Shown: positions 52,141 through 60,656 of the stretch, piece after piece | Position numbering within the stretch: position 1 is the stretch's first letter | How the letters are laid out: each line of letters opens with the position of its first letter | Origin: DAOUET01 sp034430155 | Lineage (GTDB): Bacteria; Chloroflexota; Anaerolineae; Anaerolineales; UBA4823 | Assembly: GCA_034430155.1 (NCBI GenBank) | Contig: DAOUET010000064.1 | Span: forward strand, 1 to 63,380 | DNA length: 63,380 nt | Reading direction: 5' to 3' | Made by a program: the position numbers and the translations under genes | The notes under the pieces: model-generated | What the model was told of the DNA's origin: nothing | Seen by the model: only the letters and a program-made list of their open reading frames with translations | Databases searched by the model: none

Positions 52141-53154
52141 CCCGCCGTATCTGTGTTGATGCCATGTTTCAACGCCAGCAAAACTCTGCAGCCAGCGATG
52201 GAGAGCCTGGCTCTGCAGACGTTCACAGATTTTGAAATGGTTGCCGTCGATGACGGGTCTACAGATGGTACCCGGGAAATCCTACAGGGCTGGAGTGAGA
52301 AAGATAGCCGGTTCAGGTTGCTATCGCAACCTCATAGCGGCATCATTAGGGCTTTAAACTGCGGATTGAAGAACTGCCAGGCAGCTTATATCGCCAGGAT
52401 GGATGCCGACGACCTGTGCCACCCCGAGCGATTGGCCTGCCAGGTCGATTTTCTGGACGAACACCCCGCGGTGGGCGTGGTTGGCTGTCTTGTGAACAGC
52501 TACCCAGGGGAGAAAGTTCGCCAGGGTTTCCTGATTTACATCGAATGGTTGAACTCTCTGGTAACCGATGCGGATATTCGCGGCGAGATTTTTGTTGAAA
52601 GCCCTCTGGCGCACCCCAGTGTGGTCCTTCGCCGAGAATGGTTAGAACTAGCCAGCGGATACCAGGATCACGGCTGGGCAGAGGACTATGACCTGTGGCT
52701 GAGACTGTATCTGGCCGGGGTAAAATTTGCCAAAGTACCCGAAGTTTTATTAACCTGGGGTGATCGACTTCAGCGGCTCACACGCCGCGATCCTCGCTAT
52801 TCCCTTGAAAACTTCTTAAGGGCTAAGGCTCATTATTTAGTGCGCGGCCCGCTTGCAAAGCGAGATGGCGTCATTATTTGGGGAGCGGGTATGATTGGAC
52901 GACGTTTAAGCAAACACCTATCCCGTCAGGGCGCTCCGCTGGTATCATTTGTGGATGTCAATCCCAACAAAATCGGCCATACCCTTCGCGGCCTGCCCAT
53001 CATCTCTCAAGAGGATTTATTGGCATGCTGGGGACGTTTTGCAAACCCAGTCGTGCTGGCAGCAGTGAGCGCCCGGGCAGCCCGCATCAAGATAGGCTCT
53101 TTTCTTAGGAAGCACGGCTTACGCCAAGGCCAGGACTGGTGGCGTGTAGCTTAG
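52138..53154 (+). CDS. Glycosyltransferase family 2 with C-terminal Rossmann-like domain
   Basis: 338 residues. N-terminal GT2 domain (residues about 3-230): SVLMPCFNASKTLQPAMESL, VDDGSTDGT, and ARMDADDLCHPERL (DxD motif for metal and donor binding). Residues about 242-338 form a separate Rossmann-like domain (VIIWGAGMIGRRLSKHL), as in sugar-nucleotide sensing or PglD-like N-terminal domains. The fusion suggests coupled sugar transfer and nucleotide sensing; function inferred. Possibly part of surface glycan synthesis with galE at 53724. Confidence 0.85.
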   Translation: MPAVSVLMPCFNASKTLQPAMESLALQTFTDFEMVAVDDGSTDGTREILQGWSEKDSRFRLLSQPHSGIIRALNCGLKNCQAAYIARMDADDLCHPERLACQVDFLDEHPAVGVVGCLVNSYPGEKVRQGFLIYIEWLNSLVTDADIRGEIFVESPLAHPSVVLRREWLELASGYQDHGWAEDYDLWLRLYLAGVKFAKVPEVLLTWGDRLQRLTRRDPRYSLENFLRAKAHYLVRGPLAKRDGVIIWGAGMIGRRLSKHLSRQGAPLVSFVDVNPNKIGHTLRGLPIISQEDLLACWGRFANPVVLAAVSARAARIKIGSFLRKHGLRQGQDWWRVA

Positions 53155-53272
53155 CAGACGACTGCGGACCCGCTAGAAGCTAAAACGCATCCATATATTT
53201 AGCAAACATCTTTTGTACGGATCGCTCTTTGATGATAACATCCCCGCTTGACTCTTTGAAGAGGAGTTTTAC

Positions 53273-53686
53273 ATGCACCCATTAGAAGTCTTTCAACCTG
53301 GCATGAACAGGGAAGAGAATTTTATCATCGCGGAGGAACATACCGCCATCCAGGTAGGCAGCGGCACATCGCGGGTGCTAGCGACACCCTGGATGATCGC
53401 ATATATGGAACGTAATTCTCACCGCCTCCTGGCGCAACATCTACCCGAAGGCTATTCCAGCGTTGGTGTGCAGGTAAACGTGCGCCACCTGGCGCCCACA
53501 CCAGTAGGAAATTCCGTGCGGGTGCACACCCAGATCACAGAAATTGACGGCTTGCGCATCACCTTTGCTGTGCAGGCTTGGGACGAAGGAGAAAAAATCG
53601 GTGATGGTATCCACCAGCGCTATGTGATTGAAGAGGCACGCTTCTTAAAGCGGGCGGAATCTAAGAGGCACGTAACCTCAATATAA
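53273..53686 (+). CDS. Thioesterase, fluoroacetyl-CoA thioesterase-like hot-dog fold
   Basis: 137 residues. Hot-dog fold seen in VGSGTSRVLATPWMIAYMERNSHRLL, then VNVRHLAPTPVGNSVRVHTQITEIDG. Similar to FlK-type thioesterases (Thr and Glu catalytic positions near ATPWMIAYMERN). Hydrolyses an acyl-CoA; natural substrate unknown. GAGGAG at 9 nt before the ATG. Confidence 0.82.
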   Translation: MHPLEVFQPGMNREENFIIAEEHTAIQVGSGTSRVLATPWMIAYMERNSHRLLAQHLPEGYSSVGVQVNVRHLAPTPVGNSVRVHTQITEIDGLRITFAVQAWDEGEKIGDGIHQRYVIEEARFLKRAESKRHVTSI

Positions 53687-53723
53687 ATCAACCTCACCTT
53701 ACCGAAACAGGGAAAAAGAAGAG

Positions 53724-54713
53724 ATGACCAACATATTTCTAACAGGCGGAGCAGGCTACATCGGTTCGGCCACCGCACAGAGGTTAATCGAGCTAGGCCA
53801 TACCGTCACGGTTTTTGATTCTCTCATCAAAGGTCATCTGGCTGCCGTACCGGAAGGGGCGCATTTTATACAGGCAGACTTGAAGGACCGGGTTGCCCTC
53901 AGAACAGCGCTCAACAGCCAGGCGTTCGATGCCATCTTGCACTTCGCGGCCTTTATAGAGGTCGACGAAAGCATGAAAGATCCCGGCAAATATTTTCAAA
54001 ACAACTTGAGCAACTCGCTGCAGTTGATCGAACTGGGAGTCCAAGCTGGAATTCAAGGTTTCTTGCTGTCCTCCACCGCGGCGGTGTACGCTTCCAGCGA
54101 CGAACCGCTCAGGGAAGATTCTGCTTTGATTCCCAACAATGTCTATGGGCAGACCAAATTGATGGTAGAGCAAACCCTGGAATGCTACCGGATAACTCGT
54201 GGTTTACATTACGGCGCGCTGCGCTACTTCAATGCAGCCGGTGCTCTACCGCAGCGAGGCGAGGCCCACCAGCCCGAAACACATTTGATCCCCCTGGTTT
54301 TGCAGGTGGCTTTAGGCCAGCGAGAAGCCATTAATATCTACGGGGATGATTACCCCACCCCAGATGGCACTTGCATCCGCGATTATATCCATATCGCCGA
54401 CCTGGTTTCTGCTCACCTTTTAACGTTGAAAGCCCTGACTGAAAATGATCGCATGATCTACAACCTGGGAAACGGCGCTGGTTATTCGGTTCTGGAAGTC
54501 ATCCAGGCCGCCCGCCAGGTTACAGGCCACCCCATCCCGGCCATTTCGGCGCCCCGCCGTCCTGGTGATGCCCCGCGTTTGATTGCCTCTTCAGAACGGA
54601 TCAAAAGAGATTTGGGTTGGCAACCAGAGACTCCCGCCTTGCCGGATATGGTTGCTAGCGCCTGGGAATGGCACCGCACTCACCCAAATGGCTACGAAAC
54701 CCAGGACGGCTGA
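53724..54713 (+). CDS. galE: UDP-glucose 4-epimerase
   Basis: 329 residues. GGAGYIGSATA dinucleotide motif, LLSSTAAVYASS with the catalytic Ser/Thr, and NNVYGQTKLMVE with the Tyr-x3-Lys pair. C-terminal ALRYFNAAGA and GDDYPTPDGTCIRDYIHI match GalE. Interconverts UDP-glucose and UDP-galactose for surface polysaccharides. Follows the thioesterase by 37 bp, so co-transcription is likely. Confidence 0.93.
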   Translation: MTNIFLTGGAGYIGSATAQRLIELGHTVTVFDSLIKGHLAAVPEGAHFIQADLKDRVALRTALNSQAFDAILHFAAFIEVDESMKDPGKYFQNNLSNSLQLIELGVQAGIQGFLLSSTAAVYASSDEPLREDSALIPNNVYGQTKLMVEQTLECYRITRGLHYGALRYFNAAGALPQRGEAHQPETHLIPLVLQVALGQREAINIYGDDYPTPDGTCIRDYIHIADLVSAHLLTLKALTENDRMIYNLGNGAGYSVLEVIQAARQVTGHPIPAISAPRRPGDAPRLIASSERIKRDLGWQPETPALPDMVASAWEWHRTHPNGYETQDG

Positions 54714-54829
54714 GGGGTTTGGCCTCAGAACAACTTAGTCACGCCTTGTGACGGTTATACCTTTCAAGCAAAACAAGGCAGTAAAGATGGCAGTTTAGTG
54801 TTCCCCTTACCCCGCATCTGCCAGCAAGC

Positions 54830-55633
54830 CTAATTCTTCCTTCTCGTCAACCGTCCCGCGAAAATCCCCAAAGCGACTCCGCCCAATAAAAGCAAAGCTC
54901 CCAATATGCCGAGTAGCGAGGATCTCCCGGTTCCCTGGGATGTGGGGGCCTGGGCCAGAGTCTCGGTATTGGCCTGCGCCCCAAAGTCCAGATAGGTCTC
55001 AGAGCCAGATTCCAGCTTCAAGGCATAATTCATGACTGTAGTTGGGTTATAACCATCCGGCACTGCCACAGTGATGTTGTAATCTCCTTCAGGCAAGTCT
55101 TCAAAACAATACGGGTCCAACCCGGCTTCGGTTGTCTTTGTGAGAGAAACTTCTCCAGATCGGTCGTTCACGCTGATAGCTCCACCGGGGATGGAGATTT
55201 CATCTTCCTGGCGAAGGGAATCGCCATTGCTATCATCATAGACCAAAACGCACAGCGTGCCTGAACCGGGTTGGGCCGAGACGGTCGGCAATTGTGATGG
55301 GGGTGTAGCAGTAGGCCCAGGAGTTTGAGTGACTTCTGCGGGCCCGCCTAAACCAAGCAGAATCTCCTGACCGGGTATGGGTATAGTTTCGCTGGTGGCG
55401 TTATTCAAGGCCAGCAACTCGTTCAAATCCAGGTTGTAAATTGCAGCAATGCGCCACCAGGAATCACCGGGTTGCACGATGTAGATAATCCGTCCATCAG
55501 GTCTTGGCGTGGGCGTGGGGAAAGGCGTGAACTGCAACTGAGGGGCAGCCAACGCCCTGGCATTAAGACCCAGCAAAATCAAGATCATGAAGACGGTGCT
55601 GATTAGAATACGCTTCGTAATGGGTCTGCTCAT
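54830..55633 (-). CDS. LysM domain protein with SdrD-like domain and C-terminal anchor
   Basis: 267 residues. Signal peptide (residues 1-28, AALAA type), then a Pro/Thr-rich spacer, then LysM (IYIVQPGDSWWRIAAIYNLDLNELLALNN), which binds peptidoglycan. Residues about 130-220 form an SdrD B-like Ig domain (CVLVYDDSNGDSLRQEDE, CFEDLPEGDYNITVAVPDGYNP). C-terminal hydrophobic helix and RLTRRKN tail give a membrane anchor. Probably a cell-wall binding surface protein. Confidence 0.85.
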   Translation of the reverse strand: MSRPITKRILISTVFMILILLGLNARALAAPQLQFTPFPTPTPRPDGRIIYIVQPGDSWWRIAAIYNLDLNELLALNNATSETIPIPGQEILLGLGGPAEVTQTPGPTATPPSQLPTVSAQPGSGTLCVLVYDDSNGDSLRQEDEISIPGGAISVNDRSGEVSLTKTTEAGLDPYCFEDLPEGDYNITVAVPDGYNPTTVMNYALKLESGSETYLDFGAQANTETLAQAPTSQGTGRSSLLGILGALLLLGGVALGIFAGRLTRRKN

Positions 55634-55693
55634 GATGCTCTGATTATACTGGTATTAGAAAAAAGGCATAAGAGCTGGGGTAATCCAGCCTTA

Positions 55694-58210
55694 TTATGGA
55701 CCGGCCACATTTTGTTGCCAATTAACCGACACTCTGGTTCCTCTTCCAGGTGTGGAGCTAACTTCGAATTGGGCGCCAATAAGGGCGGCGCGCTCGTGCA
55801 TACCGACCAGTCCATAATGCCTGTTTGCCAACAGTTGGTTCAGATCCAGATGCTCGCCAGTTGGGAATCCCCCACCATCATCTTCCACAACCAGGTGTAC
55901 TTGATTTTGTTCGAGATCTCCATATATACGGATGTTCTTTGAGTGCCCGTGACGCAGGGCGTTCTCACAAGCCTGTTGGACGATCCGGAACACGTGTTGC
56001 TCCAATTTCGGGTCATACCGCAGGGCTGCTGGAGGTACGTCCAGATGAACTTCAGTATCACCTAGCTTACGGTCGTGTAGCTGATCTACCAGCTCCTCCA
56101 GGGCTGGTCGCAGACCATACGCTAACATGGTAGGTCGCAGGTCGTTGATCACGCCCCTAAGATAAGAGGTAATCAACTGGTAGCTTTCCTGAAATCCAGG
56201 AGCAGGGCGGAGATGATCCGTACGCATGGCCAGGGCAGCCAGCTGATTGAGCACTTCATCATGTAGGCCAAGAGCTAAGCTGGCACGTTCCTTTTCCTGC
56301 CGTTCGATATCGGCTTGATAGAGGGCATGCAAGCGCTCTGCATGCTTGATATTGACCAAGGCGATGGCAGTCTGGTTGGCGATAGCTTTCAGGATGGAGA
56401 TTTCTGACGGGTCGTATAAGTCATCTGGGTCTCGATTTCCTAACAACCAGAGACCAATCATCTCCTCACCAATCTCCAGAGGCAGAACGATCCGGATCCA
56501 AAGAAAAGGATTTGCTTCTTCTTCCACGGTTGGAAAAGGTCGATACCCTCCGGAATCTGTCAACAATTGAGGGAGATCCTGAACGCCAGGTATACGTTCC
56601 TTGTTTACGCCGGCAGCATAGAGGATGGTTGCGGTTTTGCCGCCCTCAAGATGTATCAAAGCAGATTGTCGAATGAACAGGCTGGGGAGGATCTCACCCC
56701 TGAGCAGGTGGATGAGGCTAGGTACGTCCAAGCTGGTGGTGATTCTGGTGGCGTAGGTCTCTAACAGGTGGGCGGGAGGCAGCGGTATACCCAGTAAGCG
56801 ATGCTCGACGAAGCGCTGGAAAGGTGCCAGACCGACGGCGGTGAGAATTCCTGCGCAAAGAGCAGCTGCCAAGCCTATGATGGTGGCTTCCCTCGGAAAA
56901 TCGAGCCAGACATCGGCCAGAAGGATCAAGCCGGCAAATACCGCTCCACCAAGGATGAGGAATAGATAGTAGGAGATCATTCGATTAGCCCTCAATTCCA
57001 ATTGGTCCGGTTGGAGTGCACGCGCTTGAGTTGATTCCGCCAGGGATGAGAGAGCCAGAAAGGGAAGAAAGCTGGACGTGGCGATGATCCCGCCCAACAG
57101 GATGCTGGCAAAACCGATTGCAAGAGTAGATTGTTCCAGGTTAAACCTGGAATTGAGAACTGAGTAAAGTGGTAAGAACAGGGTGCCAGCCAAGATGGTG
57201 ATTAGGAATAAGATGACCAGACGCTTGGCGCGACGCTCCAGCCCCCTTTGCTGGCTGCGATAGACGGCGTAGAAATATGCTCCAGGGATAGCGGGTAGCG
57301 CCAGAAAAGAGCCGCCTTGGACAAACCTGGAAGGTATAATTCCTGATAGGAAGGCAATATTCACGCCAAGAAGTGGCAAGAGGGCCAATCCCACCCCAAT
57401 TACCGGGATGAGCAGATCCCGGCGGTATTCTGGTTGCAGGATGAAATGGAGGCACAGGAGAATAACACTACCAGCCAAAGCCAGTAATCCCCCCCAATAG
57501 AAGGTTTGCGAGGAGGTCACTTGAAACCATTCAGCCACAGCCATAGCGCTTGCCCCTATGTAAAGCACTACCCATACAATCAACGGCAATTTCGCCAGGG
57601 GTTTGATAATAATCCAATGGAAGTGCAAATACACCGGCAGGCAAATCCATATCGCTGCCCGCATCAGGATAGCACTTTCATCTATATGCCAATGGGATGG
57701 ACCTGAGCCTGATGCTAACCATAAAGCTGTTAAGTAACAAAGGGCAATCAGAAGCAACCAGAGTGTATCCTTGGGACGGATAAAAAGCAAAGCAGCAGTT
57801 CCGGCGAGCCAGAAGACATAAGGCATCCACCATAGGCTGTTGAGACGTTCAAGCATCTCTCTGGTCGTGGGGCCTGGAAACTTCCAATCGAGAGACAGAA
57901 TATGGCCATCCCTTTCGACGATCAACGGAACAACCTGACCTGGTACCACACCATCAAATAGCCTCAGCCGTAAGTCATGCAGAAAATCATCCCAGGTTAC
58001 CGGTCCAACCTTGACCAATTGGTCGCCAATTTGAAGAGCAACCTGGCTAGGTTCCGAATAGTAGACACCTGATATTTTCCCATTTGAAAATTCAAAACCT
58101 GCGTAAGGGATTCTACTAAATAGGTCATAGGTGAAAGTAGCGAGTAAGGCAAATACGACCCAAGGGAGGACCAGTTCAAAGTAGCGCCAGCGACGGGATG
58201 CGAGTCTCAC
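55694..58210 (-). CDS. ComP-like polytopic sensor histidine kinase
   Basis: 838 residues, GTG start at 58210. Membrane helix at residues 10-30; then an extracellular PDZ-like loop (about 45-120: SEPSQVALQIGDQLVKVGPV, VPLIVERDGHILSLDWK), then about nine more helices to residue 470. A GAF-type segment (480-640) leads to a HisKA_3 region with phospho-acceptor His650 in GLHDEVLNQL, N-box ENALRHG and VEDDGGGF ATPase motif. This is the layout of ComP, the Bacillus pheromone sensor: one helix, PDZ-like extracellular part, many helices, HPK7-type kinase. It is divergent from the ComX-like gene. Partner: LuxR-type regulator at 59568. Other interpretation: generic NarL-type sensor kinase. Confidence 0.82.
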   Translation of the reverse strand: MRLASRRWRYFELVLPWVVFALLATFTYDLFSRIPYAGFEFSNGKISGVYYSEPSQVALQIGDQLVKVGPVTWDDFLHDLRLRLFDGVVPGQVVPLIVERDGHILSLDWKFPGPTTREMLERLNSLWWMPYVFWLAGTAALLFIRPKDTLWLLLIALCYLTALWLASGSGPSHWHIDESAILMRAAIWICLPVYLHFHWIIIKPLAKLPLIVWVVLYIGASAMAVAEWFQVTSSQTFYWGGLLALAGSVILLCLHFILQPEYRRDLLIPVIGVGLALLPLLGVNIAFLSGIIPSRFVQGGSFLALPAIPGAYFYAVYRSQQRGLERRAKRLVILFLITILAGTLFLPLYSVLNSRFNLEQSTLAIGFASILLGGIIATSSFLPFLALSSLAESTQARALQPDQLELRANRMISYYLFLILGGAVFAGLILLADVWLDFPREATIIGLAAALCAGILTAVGLAPFQRFVEHRLLGIPLPPAHLLETYATRITTSLDVPSLIHLLRGEILPSLFIRQSALIHLEGGKTATILYAAGVNKERIPGVQDLPQLLTDSGGYRPFPTVEEEANPFLWIRIVLPLEIGEEMIGLWLLGNRDPDDLYDPSEISILKAIANQTAIALVNIKHAERLHALYQADIERQEKERASLALGLHDEVLNQLAALAMRTDHLRPAPGFQESYQLITSYLRGVINDLRPTMLAYGLRPALEELVDQLHDRKLGDTEVHLDVPPAALRYDPKLEQHVFRIVQQACENALRHGHSKNIRIYGDLEQNQVHLVVEDDGGGFPTGEHLDLNQLLANRHYGLVGMHERAALIGAQFEVSSTPGRGTRVSVNWQQNVAGP

Positions 58211-58306
58211 TTCTCTTTATCCTTGGTTCATTAAAACTTATTTCCGGTCATTCAACATTGGAAAGGAGGCAAATCTATTATAAACCTTACATAAGACAAA
58301 ATCAGG

Positions 58307-58315
58307 TGGTATTCT
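58307..58315 (+). promoter_or_regulatory. Extended -10 promoter of the ComX-like gene
   Basis: TGG-TATTCT (58307-58315), 17 nt after a weak TTACAT. The message would begin near 58322, leaving about 43 nt to the ATG with SD AAAGGAGG at 8-nt spacing. Confidence 0.55.
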
Positions 58316-58364
58316 AAATTTCTGTCAAAAACGATACTTCTCATAAGGAAAGGAGGTGCCAACT

Positions 58365-58526
58365 ATGATAACGATGCAGCTGTTTCATGATTCGCTTTTC
58401 AAAGAGACGAACACTGCGGATACCTACTTACAATGCTTAGCTGAATTGGCTCAGGCAAGCCTGGACCAGCTGGATGCTCTCAGGAGTGATCTGGCCTGGT
58501 TTACATGGGAGGCCGTGGCTGAGTAG
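58365..58526 (+). CDS. ComX-like pheromone precursor peptide
   Basis: 53 residues. Strong SD AAAGGAGG. N-terminal MITMQLFHDSLF, central Ala/Leu/Gln-rich helix, and a C-terminus with two Trp (W45 and W48) in LAWFTWEAVAE. Bacillus ComX is about 55 residues, with a C-terminal Trp that ComQ prenylates before export and cleavage. The size, Trp position (six and nine from the end) and adjacency to a prenyl-synthase gene match; there is no sequence identity claim. Neighbours: divergent kinase on the left, ComQ-like gene 76 bp downstream after a strong hairpin. Either Trp could be modified. Confidence 0.7.
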   Translation: MITMQLFHDSLFKETNTADTYLQCLAELAQASLDQLDALRSDLAWFTWEAVAE

Positions 58527-58554
58527 AGCACCGGGTAAAAATTAACCTGTAGAC

Positions 58555-58586
58555 TCAAACTGGCCGGGGTAACCTGGCCAGTTTGA
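58555..58586 (+). terminator. Stem-loop between ComX-like and ComQ-like genes
   Basis: TCAAACTGGCC (58555-58565) pairs perfectly with GGCCAGTTTGA (58576-58586) around GGGGTAACCT. No T-run follows, so it is more likely a processing or partial-termination element lowering ComQ relative to ComX. SD of the next gene is at 58590-58597. Confidence 0.65.
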
Positions 58587-58602
58587 CCGGCAGGGAGGCG
58601 AT

Positions 58603-59571
58603 ATGGATATTTACTCACAAACCGTTGATTGTTTAATGGGGGTGCCTATCGTCAATCTCTGGCCCGAAATGCAATCGATAATCAAACGAAATGCATCAAA
58701 AAAGCCAAGCGAATGGAGGTTGCCCGTTCTGGGTTGCGAAGCGGTCGGAGGTCAGCTCGAACAAGCCACACCCGCGGTCGCTGCCATCGCCTGCATGCAG
58801 GTCAGCATAGTTTTGATTGACGATATGCTCGATGATGATCCTCGTGGTATTCACCATCGACTGGGCATGCCAGGAGCAGCTAATCTGGCGGTCGCATTCC
58901 AGGCAGCTGGTTTAGAGGTGATTGCGAATTGTAAGGTTCAGGAGAAAGTGAAGATGGCTGTCCTCGAGAATCTTAATCGCATGATGATGACAACTGCTCT
59001 TGGCCAGCACCTGGATGTTCAAAACCCACCTGACGAGATGGCTTATTGGAAACTTGTCCGAACCAAGAGCTCTCCATTTTTCGGAACGGCTTTGCTTATT
59101 GGGGCTCTTATGGGGAATGGCTCAGATGAAACCGCAGCCTTCTTAAATCAATTTGGGGAATTGTATGGGGAAATGATTCAGATCTATGATGACCTACACG
59201 ATACCATGACCGTACCCGCCAACCCAGATTGGATTCTTGGTCGTTCATCATTGCCAATTTTGTACGCACAGGTGGTGAACCACAAAGATAAAGCAAGGTT
59301 TCTGAAGTTGCACCAGGAAATAGCTGATCCGGCTGCTTTGAAAGAAGCCCAAACCATACTCGTTCGATGTGGGGCGATAAGCTATTGTGTTGACCAAATA
59401 TTGCAGAGGCATCAAGCCGCGAGAAAAATCCTGGACGCCATGACAATACAGGATAAAGGAAAGCTCGAGGACTTACTCGACGGTATTATTAAGCCGGTTA
59501 AAAGTCTATTCAATACTTTAGACCTGCAAATGCCGCAATCCCTGCTATCGTTGCCCAATCAACCTGGCTAA
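58603..59571 (+). CDS. ComQ-like polyprenyl synthetase family protein
   Basis: 322 residues. Isoprenoid synthase fold with both Asp-rich motifs: DDMLDDD (D73-D79) and YDDLHD (D196-D200), plus GQHLD (134-138) and the Lys of RTKSSPFF. These coordinate Mg and the prenyl diphosphate. ComQ is a diverged homologue that transfers geranyl or farnesyl to the Trp of ComX. Being downstream of a Trp-containing short peptide and next to a kinase/regulator pair makes that role likely; a plain isoprenoid chain synthase is the alternative. Stop overlaps the response-regulator stop by 3-4 bp. Confidence 0.78.
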   Translation: MDIYSQTVDCLMGVPIVNLWPEMQSIIKRNASKKPSEWRLPVLGCEAVGGQLEQATPAVAAIACMQVSIVLIDDMLDDDPRGIHHRLGMPGAANLAVAFQAAGLEVIANCKVQEKVKMAVLENLNRMMMTTALGQHLDVQNPPDEMAYWKLVRTKSSPFFGTALLIGALMGNGSDETAAFLNQFGELYGEMIQIYDDLHDTMTVPANPDWILGRSSLPILYAQVVNHKDKARFLKLHQEIADPAALKEAQTILVRCGAISYCVDQILQRHQAARKILDAMTIQDKGKLEDLLDGIIKPVKSLFNTLDLQMPQSLLSLPNQPG

Positions 59572-60254
59572 ATCTCTAAGGGCGGTTCCAGGGGGGTGAT
59601 TAAGCCCAGTTTACTCACTTTCGCAATCGCAGCTGTTCGATTGTGCACGTTTAAACTTAAGTAGGCGCCAGAAAGAAGATTGCGTAGGGTTGAATGTGCC
59701 CCACCCAACTTTTCGGCCAGCTCATCGGTGGTCGCGTCCGGATATGCCGCGCACCAGGATAGAGCTTGCAGTTGCCGGGGAGTTAACACCGATTCCCCAG
59801 ACATTTGTGCCAGTAAGTGATGATGCACCTGTTTGCTGAAATGAATGCCCCCCTTAGCAACTGAGCGGATTACACTCGCCAATTCTTGAATGACAGCCTG
59901 ATCATCTTTGAGAATGTAACCGCTGGCGCCTGCTTCTATAACGGCCTTGACCAGCCTTCGCGGGTTATGCATAGAGATGACCAGGATAGACATATGCGGA
60001 TATAATTGCAGCCATTTCGGAATGGCATGCGGGATTGGATAGGGGTTGGGATTTTCTTTTGAGGTGGGAACAGACACGTCGAGTATTAGCACATCTGGTT
60101 TGAACCGAGCCAGCATCGGTTATAAATCTTCAGCATAGGTGGCTTGTGCGACAATTTCAATATCCGCGGCATCACCCAGGCGATACAGGTAGCCATTGAT
60201 GATGCTCTGGTGATCATCTAAAATCGCTACATGGATTTCTTTAACTCTCGCCAA
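59568..60254 (-). pseudogene. ComA-like LuxR-family response regulator interrupted by an in-frame TAA
   Basis: Read from TTG 60254 (GAAGAGGT upstream), the receiver begins EIHVAILDDHQSI and runs to AQATYAEDL, then TAA (60122-60120), then PMLARFKPDVLILDVSVP without loss of frame. The stop falls where a hydrophobic residue is expected, so a single TTA-to-TAA change would explain it. The C-terminal half keeps the receiver phospho-Asp (DVSVPTS), SILVISMHN, GASGYILKDD, and a GerE-type HTH (LTPRQLQALSWCAAY...ELAEKLGG). As written, only the second part could be translated (start 60116). It pairs by context with the kinase at 55694. Confidence 0.75.
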
Positions 60255-60369
60255 ATCATCTACCTCTTCCCAGGTTGCAGGTTGGAAATAACATTGCAGA
60301 TTTCTTCTTCGAATACAAGTATCCCGGGTAAAACAGTACAAATGTCTATTATATTCTACGTCTTGCCTA

Positions 60370-60398
60370 TTCACTTGATATCATTAATCCTGTATAGT
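60370..60398 (+). promoter_or_regulatory. Promoter for a short plus-strand RNA
   Basis: TTCACT (60370-60375), 17-nt spacer, TATAGT (60393-60398). It is divergent from the response-regulator gene, and transcription would begin near 60405. Confidence 0.55.
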
Positions 60399-60404
60399 AA
60401 TTAT

Positions 60405-60568
60405 AGGTTGCAACAGGATACCAAGATAAAAGAAAGGGCTCCTGGTGAAATTTGCCTGCCCACCCTGAACAAGCGTATAAAAGTGGGTTGCAGCGATTAC
60501 GCTTGGTCATCAACCGAATAATGAGATCTGCATTGTGAGCGCGAAGGGGGTCCGCTCACAATTTTTTT
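60405..60568 (+). ncRNA. Candidate structured small RNA, about 160 nt
   Basis: Starts near GGTTG (60406-60410), which can pair with CAACC (near 60511-60515). An inner stem is CAAGCGTA (60470-60477) with TACGCTTG (60498-60505). It ends at a strong intrinsic terminator (60533-60568). No convincing frame spans it. Lies beside the ComA-like gene; a regulatory role is possible. I could not match it to a known RNA family. Confidence 0.42.
60533..60568 (+). terminator. Strong intrinsic terminator
   Basis: TTGTGAGCG (60533-60541) pairs perfectly with CGCTCACAA (60553-60561), followed by T7. Confidence 0.93.
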
Positions 60569-60656
60569 ATACGCAATCGCCCGATGTGAGCGCCGCTAAC
60601 TACTGAAGCAGGTGATAGCCCTACAAAGCCACGGTATGCAAACCGCATGTCACCTT

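Noticed and set aside
60120..60122. Selenocysteine or other recoding at the response-regulator stop
   Set aside because: The codon is TAA, not TGA, and a hydrophobic residue is expected there.
60120..60374. Treating the TAA-interrupted response regulator as two separate genes
   Set aside because: The two parts are in one frame and together make exactly one complete NarL-type regulator; the second part alone lacks the N-terminal acidic pocket.
60231..60521. Plus-strand frame of 96 residues over the small RNA region
   Set aside because: It begins within the opposite-strand regulator, upstream of the promoter at 60370, and has no SD or recognised motif.
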